Of a stretch of 10,285 nt of DNA, positions 7,275 to 10,285 are shown in pieces. Under the pieces are notes generated by a model. It made no database searches. It saw nothing but the letters and a program-made list of their open reading frames with translations, and had not been told where the DNA came from. A program made the position numbers and the translations under genes. The stretch lies in assembly GCA_028565635.1 (NCBI GenBank), contig JAOXYB010065556.1, positions 1 to 10,285 of the forward strand, given 5' to 3'. Numbering within the stretch: the stretch's first letter is position 1; the number at the start of each line of letters is the position of its first letter. The DNA is from Phoronis ovalis (Eukaryota > Phoronida > Phoronidae).

Positions 7275-7815
7275 ACAAAAACTACGATACTACGCATACT
7301 ACGATACTATGCACACTACGCTACTACACATACTGAGCAAAAACTACGATACTATGCATACTACGATACTACGCATACTATGCTACTACACATACTGAGC
7401 AAAAACTACGATAATACGCATACTATGATACTACGCTACTACACATACTGAGCAAAAAGTACGATACTACGCTACTACACATACTGAGCAAAAACTACGA
7501 TACTACACATACTGAGCAAAAACTACGCTACTACACATACTGAGAAAAAACTACGCATACTGCGCTACTACAAAAACTACGATACTACACATACTGAGCA
7601 AAAACTACGATACTACGCTACTACACATACTGATCAAAAACTATGATACTATGCATACTACGACACTACGCATACTACGATACTATGCATACTACGCTAC
7701 TACACAAACTGAGCAAAAACTACGATACTACGTATACTACACAAAAACTGATTCTACGCATACTATGCAAAAACTACGATACTACGTAAAAAACTACGAT
7801 ACTACGTGTACTATA
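7274..7815. repeat. Hierarchical ACTACGATACTACGCATACT minisatellite
   Basis: About 540 bp built from short words: CAAAAACTACGATACTACG, CATACTACGATACTATG, CTACTACACATACTGAG. The phrase ACTGAGCAAAAA and close variants recur about nine times at irregular spacing (roughly 26 to 80 bp). The array therefore has both an 8-10-bp inner period and a longer, variable outer unit. The 122-codon and 113-codon plus-strand open frames that cross or enter it (Tyr/Thr/Leu-rich) are repeat artefacts: stop-free because the words lack stops, with no conserved unit in frame. Confidence 0.9.
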
Positions 7816-8163
7816 TGGGGGAAATACACGAAACAAAATGTGCGATTTGTGCACACTTGCGAAAAAATCCAAAAAAACTCAATACATGATTCTGGTGTCA
7901 TGCTGGTGTGCGCTTACATGCGCCACTTACCGATAAGTTGTAATATAGCCGATTGGTGGCCATGTTTGTTCCAAAATGGCACATCACATTGAGCCGCTTT
8001 CCAGAAAGACAAAGCATTGACTGGATGATCAAAGCAGGATTCATTAAGACCATAGGTTGGTGGCACGATTGGGCTAGTGACATTTCAGAATGAACTTGTA
8101 AAGTGGGTCAATCCAAATCTCCAACATTCTTCATTGTGCCTAACATGTTATTTGTCATAATAA
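7816..8163. other. Unassigned stretch after the minisatellite
   Basis: Less AT-rich than its surroundings at 7880-8100. The minus-strand open frame 8083-7898 shows no recognisable domain. A consensus-like minus donor, CGGTAAGTG near 7929, has no credible exon before it. This may be decayed mobile-element sequence. Confidence 0.35.
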
Positions 8164-8250
8164 TTTACCAAGTTCCTTTATAATAATTCTAGAATGAATA
8201 GTGAACAAGATTTTTTGGACTTTGAGCTTCATGGGCAAAAGCTATCGACA
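8164..8250 (+). repeat. Diverged direct repeat, copy 1
   Basis: TTTACCAAGTTCCTTTATAA to TTTGAGCTTCATGGGCAAAA and GCTATCGACA. It matches 8523-8605, with substitutions and a few gaps. The second copy abuts the 3' end of the LINE relic, so both may be 3' untranslated sequence of related LINE insertions on the minus strand. Confidence 0.7.
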
Positions 8251-8522
8251 ACAGAAGCTTGAAAATGGCGGCCAACCAAATGTCTGTTTTTTTCTATTCA
8301 TGTGACAGGGCCAGAAACTCTCCATTGAAATGCATTGAGAAAGGGACATTCTTGCTTCTACAGACGTGAAACTTTCACCTGAATACGTGTCTTCTCACTT
8401 AATACCACCTGCCCAGAACACTGTTTTATATGCCGAAAAAAAATTAGATTCTTCCCAGTCCCGTTTGAGAGATGTAAGGATTTGACATTTTGTGATGTCA
8501 CAAAAATTCACACCTAGCATTA
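8251..8522. other. Unassigned sequence between the two direct repeats
   Basis: No supported gene on either strand. It contains a short TGACATTTTGTGATGTCACA imperfect palindrome near 8483-8502. Confidence 0.3.
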
Positions 8523-8605
8523 TTACCAAATTCCTTTATAATAATCCTATAATAATAACAGGATTTTTTTTAGACTTTGAGCTGTATGGGCAAAAGCTAT
8601 CAACA
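8523..8605 (+). repeat. Diverged direct repeat, copy 2
   Basis: TTACCAAATTCCTTTATAAT to TTTGAGCTGTATGGGCAAAA and GCTATCAACA. It lies directly downstream (minus strand) of the LINE stop codon at 8618-8616, where a LINE 3' UTR would be expected. Confidence 0.7.
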
Positions 8606-8615
8606 TCCTTGAGCT

Positions 8616-8965
8616 CTAATAAAAAGTTTTTAGTCTAGATTTAAAAGAATTAAAAGTCTCTAATTTCCTAACTGTAGCTGGTAGTAAATTCCATAACTTA
8701 GGTGCTGATATATAGCACATTAAGCTCTTATACTTTATCTCCATAACCTGCTGAATTGGACATCGGACTAATAAGATATCATCATTATTGGATCTGAGAT
8801 TTCTGATGGGGCAATTAATATGTATGAATTTGTTTCCATAATGTATTAAGTATGGAATTACTGATTGCTTTAAAAGTACTGAGAAGTATCTTGTATTCAA
8901 TCCCCTTGCCCAACTGGTAACCAATCCAGGTGTCTCATTATAGGAGTAATGTAATTGTTAATTTC
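8616..8965 (-). pseudogene. LINE ORF2 C-terminus, frameshifted relic (CR1/Jockey-like)
   Basis: The minus-strand frame 8924-8616 ends with PIRNLRSNNDDILLV, then SAPKLWNLLPATVRKLETF and NSFKSRLKTFY-stop. This is the typical tail of CR1/L2/Jockey-type non-LTR retrotransposon polyproteins, after the reverse transcriptase domain. Upstream, another frame gives NYITPIMRHLDWLPVGQG. After a 1-base shift near 8903 it continues IEYKILLSTFKAI, the conserved HWLPV.QRI.YKILLLTFKAL block. At least two frameshifts separate the pieces, so it is dead. Only the 3' end is present, as usual for 5'-truncated LINE copies. The RT motifs are absent. The exact clade cannot be set from this tail. Confidence 0.85.
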
Positions 8966-8983
8966 CCTGTGGTCAATGATATT

Positions 8984-9079
8984 TTGACTCTGTATAGTCA
9001 TAATTGTACAATACAATTTAATAATGAACCCGAATTATAATATGACTCTGTGTTGTCATACATTACAATTCAATAATGT
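8984..9079 (+). repeat. Short tandem duplication (about 58 bp apart)
   Basis: TTGACTCTGTATAGTCATA at 8984 and ATGACTCTGTGTTGTCATA at 9042, each followed by an ACAAT...AATAATG stretch (ending 9026 and 9078). Both copies are diverged. Confidence 0.6.
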
Positions 9080-9090
9080 CAGCATTACAT

Positions 9091-9323
9091 ATGTTTGAAT
9101 TATAGCCGTAGCCCTAAATGTCTTGCATCATAATTACTAGCGGATGAGATATCTATCTATCTAGTTTAATTTACATAATTTTTTTTTATTTGAAGATGTA
9201 TTAAAATACACATGTTTGAATTATAAGCATAGCCCTAAACGTCTTCCATTATTATAATTACTAGCGGATGGGAAATCTATCCAGTTTAATTTACATATTT
9301 TAATATGACTTGTATTAAAATAC
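9091..9323 (+). repeat. Two tandem 112-121-bp units
   Basis: Unit 1 (9091-9211) and unit 2 (9212-9323) both contain ATGTTTGAATTATA, TAGCCCTAAA, TAATTACTAGCGGATG, CAGTTTAATTTACAT or its CTAG variant, and GTATTAAAATA, in that order. Differences are scattered, plus an ATCTATCTATCT expansion in unit 1. No coding frame crosses both. Confidence 0.82.
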
Positions 9324-9693
9324 TGAGCTTTGATGTGGAGCTGGTATCTAGCAACAGCACTGACTGCACCATTAGTGAAATACACTTACACTGTCAAACA
9401 AATTGACAAGAATTTCAATATACTTATTAATTCCCAGAGGTTATTTCTAGTCCATTTGTTATTTTGTGCTACTAGACTTTATAGTTTAATGCCCCAAAGA
9501 GTAGATTGTCGATCGTCTTAATTTTCAGGATCAAAAATGTAATATATATTCATGTTAACTCTGTTGTTTTTCTTCCCAGTTTAGTCTTCATTTACTTATG
9601 TCCCATTAAGGGTAGAACATTATCGACTTATCTACTGTTGTTTCACTGGTAAGAAGAATATATCATTCTCACTCTGGCAGTTATAATATATAA
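9324..9693 (+). other. Unassigned stretch; small plus-strand ORF 9330-9521
   Basis: The 63-codon frame 9330-9521 ends CATRLYSLMPQRVDCRSS. I see no family signature; at most it faintly recalls the LWNSLPQ tails of LINE proteins. Good acceptor-like sequence TTTTTCTTCCCAG occurs near 9568-9580, but no exon can be defined after it. Confidence 0.25.
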
Positions 9694-10285
9694 AACGTTT
9701 CCTCTTCAGGAGGAAAAACACAATGTGTCTTAATTGCAGCTGTCTATTATTTTGCCATAGTATATCAAATAAAATGCTACGAATATATAAACAAGGTTGA
9801 AAGTATGCTGCTAATAAGCCTTGACAAGGTCTTACAGACTGAAAATTTTCTATATGGCCATCTCAAACACAAAGGCATGTCATCAAGCAGTATACTCTAA
9901 ATAGTAACCATGGGGGTGATATTGCAAAAGTTTTAGAGTCTATTTTGAACCGTTCAGTGTGTAAAAATTTTAAACCGTATTGCCACAGGTGTGGTAGTCT
10001 GAACCTGACTATGGTTGATGGCTGTTATGAAATGTCAGATTTCTTATTTGTTCATTTAGATTTAGATCCTAAAACAGCCACCAACATTTATAATCCGCAT
10101 CCTAAAGTGGAAGAAATCATTACTGTTAATGGTACAAGCTATAACTTGAATGGCGCAATCCAAATGGAGCCAGATCACTTTTCTGCAATTTGCAGGCTAG
10201 GTACTTCATTTGGGGTTATAGATGACTGTTCAAGTTCTGTCTATTTATACCCAACGTTTAACTCGGCTGTATCTCGCCAACCCCA
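9694..10285 (+). pseudogene. Papain-fold (USP-like) cysteine protease fragment, frameshifted, right edge
   Basis: Two overlapping open frames make one domain-like reading. Frame one (9694-9900) has SSGGKTQCVLIAAVYYFAI, then LDKVLQTENFLYGHL. Frame two (9843 to the window end, no stop in 147 codons) has NSNHGGDIAKVLESIL, PYCHRCGS, DFLFVHLDL, then VNGTSYNLNGAIQ, DHFSAICRLG and VIDDCSSSV. By analogy with ubiquitin-specific proteases, QC would carry the nucleophile and oxyanion Gln, CHRC the zinc knuckle, DHF the catalytic His and VIDD the Asp about 15 residues later. The two halves are one base out of phase, and a stop sits before frame one. It is either a decayed mobile-element or host gene or, less likely, two spliced exons. 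The start lies upstream and the end lies outside the window. Confidence 0.5.

Noticed and set aside
7274-7815. CRISPR array
   Set aside because: The recurring words are spaced irregularly, and the intervening sequence is made of the same words rather than unique spacers. The context is eukaryotic with spliced genes.
7083-7992. Tyr/Thr-rich repeat proteins on the plus strand (122 and 113 codons)
   Set aside because: The open frames result from stop-free minisatellite words. The unit lengths are not consistent multiples of three and no upstream gene structure supports them.
9841-9850. Programmed -1 frameshift at A AAT TTT in the protease-like fragment
   Set aside because: The heptamer is in the right phase to move frame one into frame two. 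But the family-like reading (LYGHLKHKG) continues in frame one beyond it, so the real break is later and looks like an indel.

Overview
The window is AT-rich genomic DNA from an animal, most likely an invertebrate. The reasons are intracellular I-set immunoglobulin (Ig) exons of the kind found in titin, twitchin or UNC-89/obscurin muscle proteins, GT-AG introns with phase-1 introns at domain borders, a non-LTR retrotransposon relic, a MITE and a large minisatellite. There is no prokaryotic or organellar signature. I cannot name the phylum.

Positions 1-5921 (minus strand): a partial multi-Ig gene, read from high to low coordinates. Seven exons (5921-5749, 4662-4611, 4335-4217, 3805-3602, 3450-3151, 2975-2728, 501-378) join in matching phase at all six junctions. 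They give about 407 codons: the second half of one Ig domain, a short charged linker, then three complete Ig domains. An eighth exon (175-1) is tentative. The gene continues beyond both ends of the visible chain; the exon before 5921 was not found. The 1.1-kb intron holds a roughly 711-bp MITE with terminal inverted repeats, ending 22 bp from a 5' splice site. The 2.2-kb intron holds AT-rich sequence, repeated TTCGTACACC-type motifs and unassigned coding-like scraps.

Positions 5922-9330: mostly repeats. In order: AT-rich unassigned DNA; a 50-bp direct repeat at 190-bp spacing whose interval is shaped like a GT-AG intron; a (TA)n tract; a block of 60-71-bp tandem units; a larger ACTACGATACTACGCATACT-type minisatellite (to about 7815); unassigned DNA with a diverged 85-bp direct repeat; a frameshifted LINE 3' end on the minus strand; and two small tandem duplications.

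Positions 9331-10285: mostly unassigned, then a plus-strand coding fragment running off the right edge. It resembles a papain-fold, USP-like cysteine protease, with a Gln-Cys box, a CxxC knuckle and an Asp-His...Asp-Asp region. One frameshift makes it a likely pseudogene or old mobile-element gene.

The genes do not form a functional unit: one large spliced host gene is followed by transposon and satellite debris. I found no convincing new biological system. The best leads are the open extension of the last Ig exon, two duplications with intron-like borders, and the protease-like fragment.
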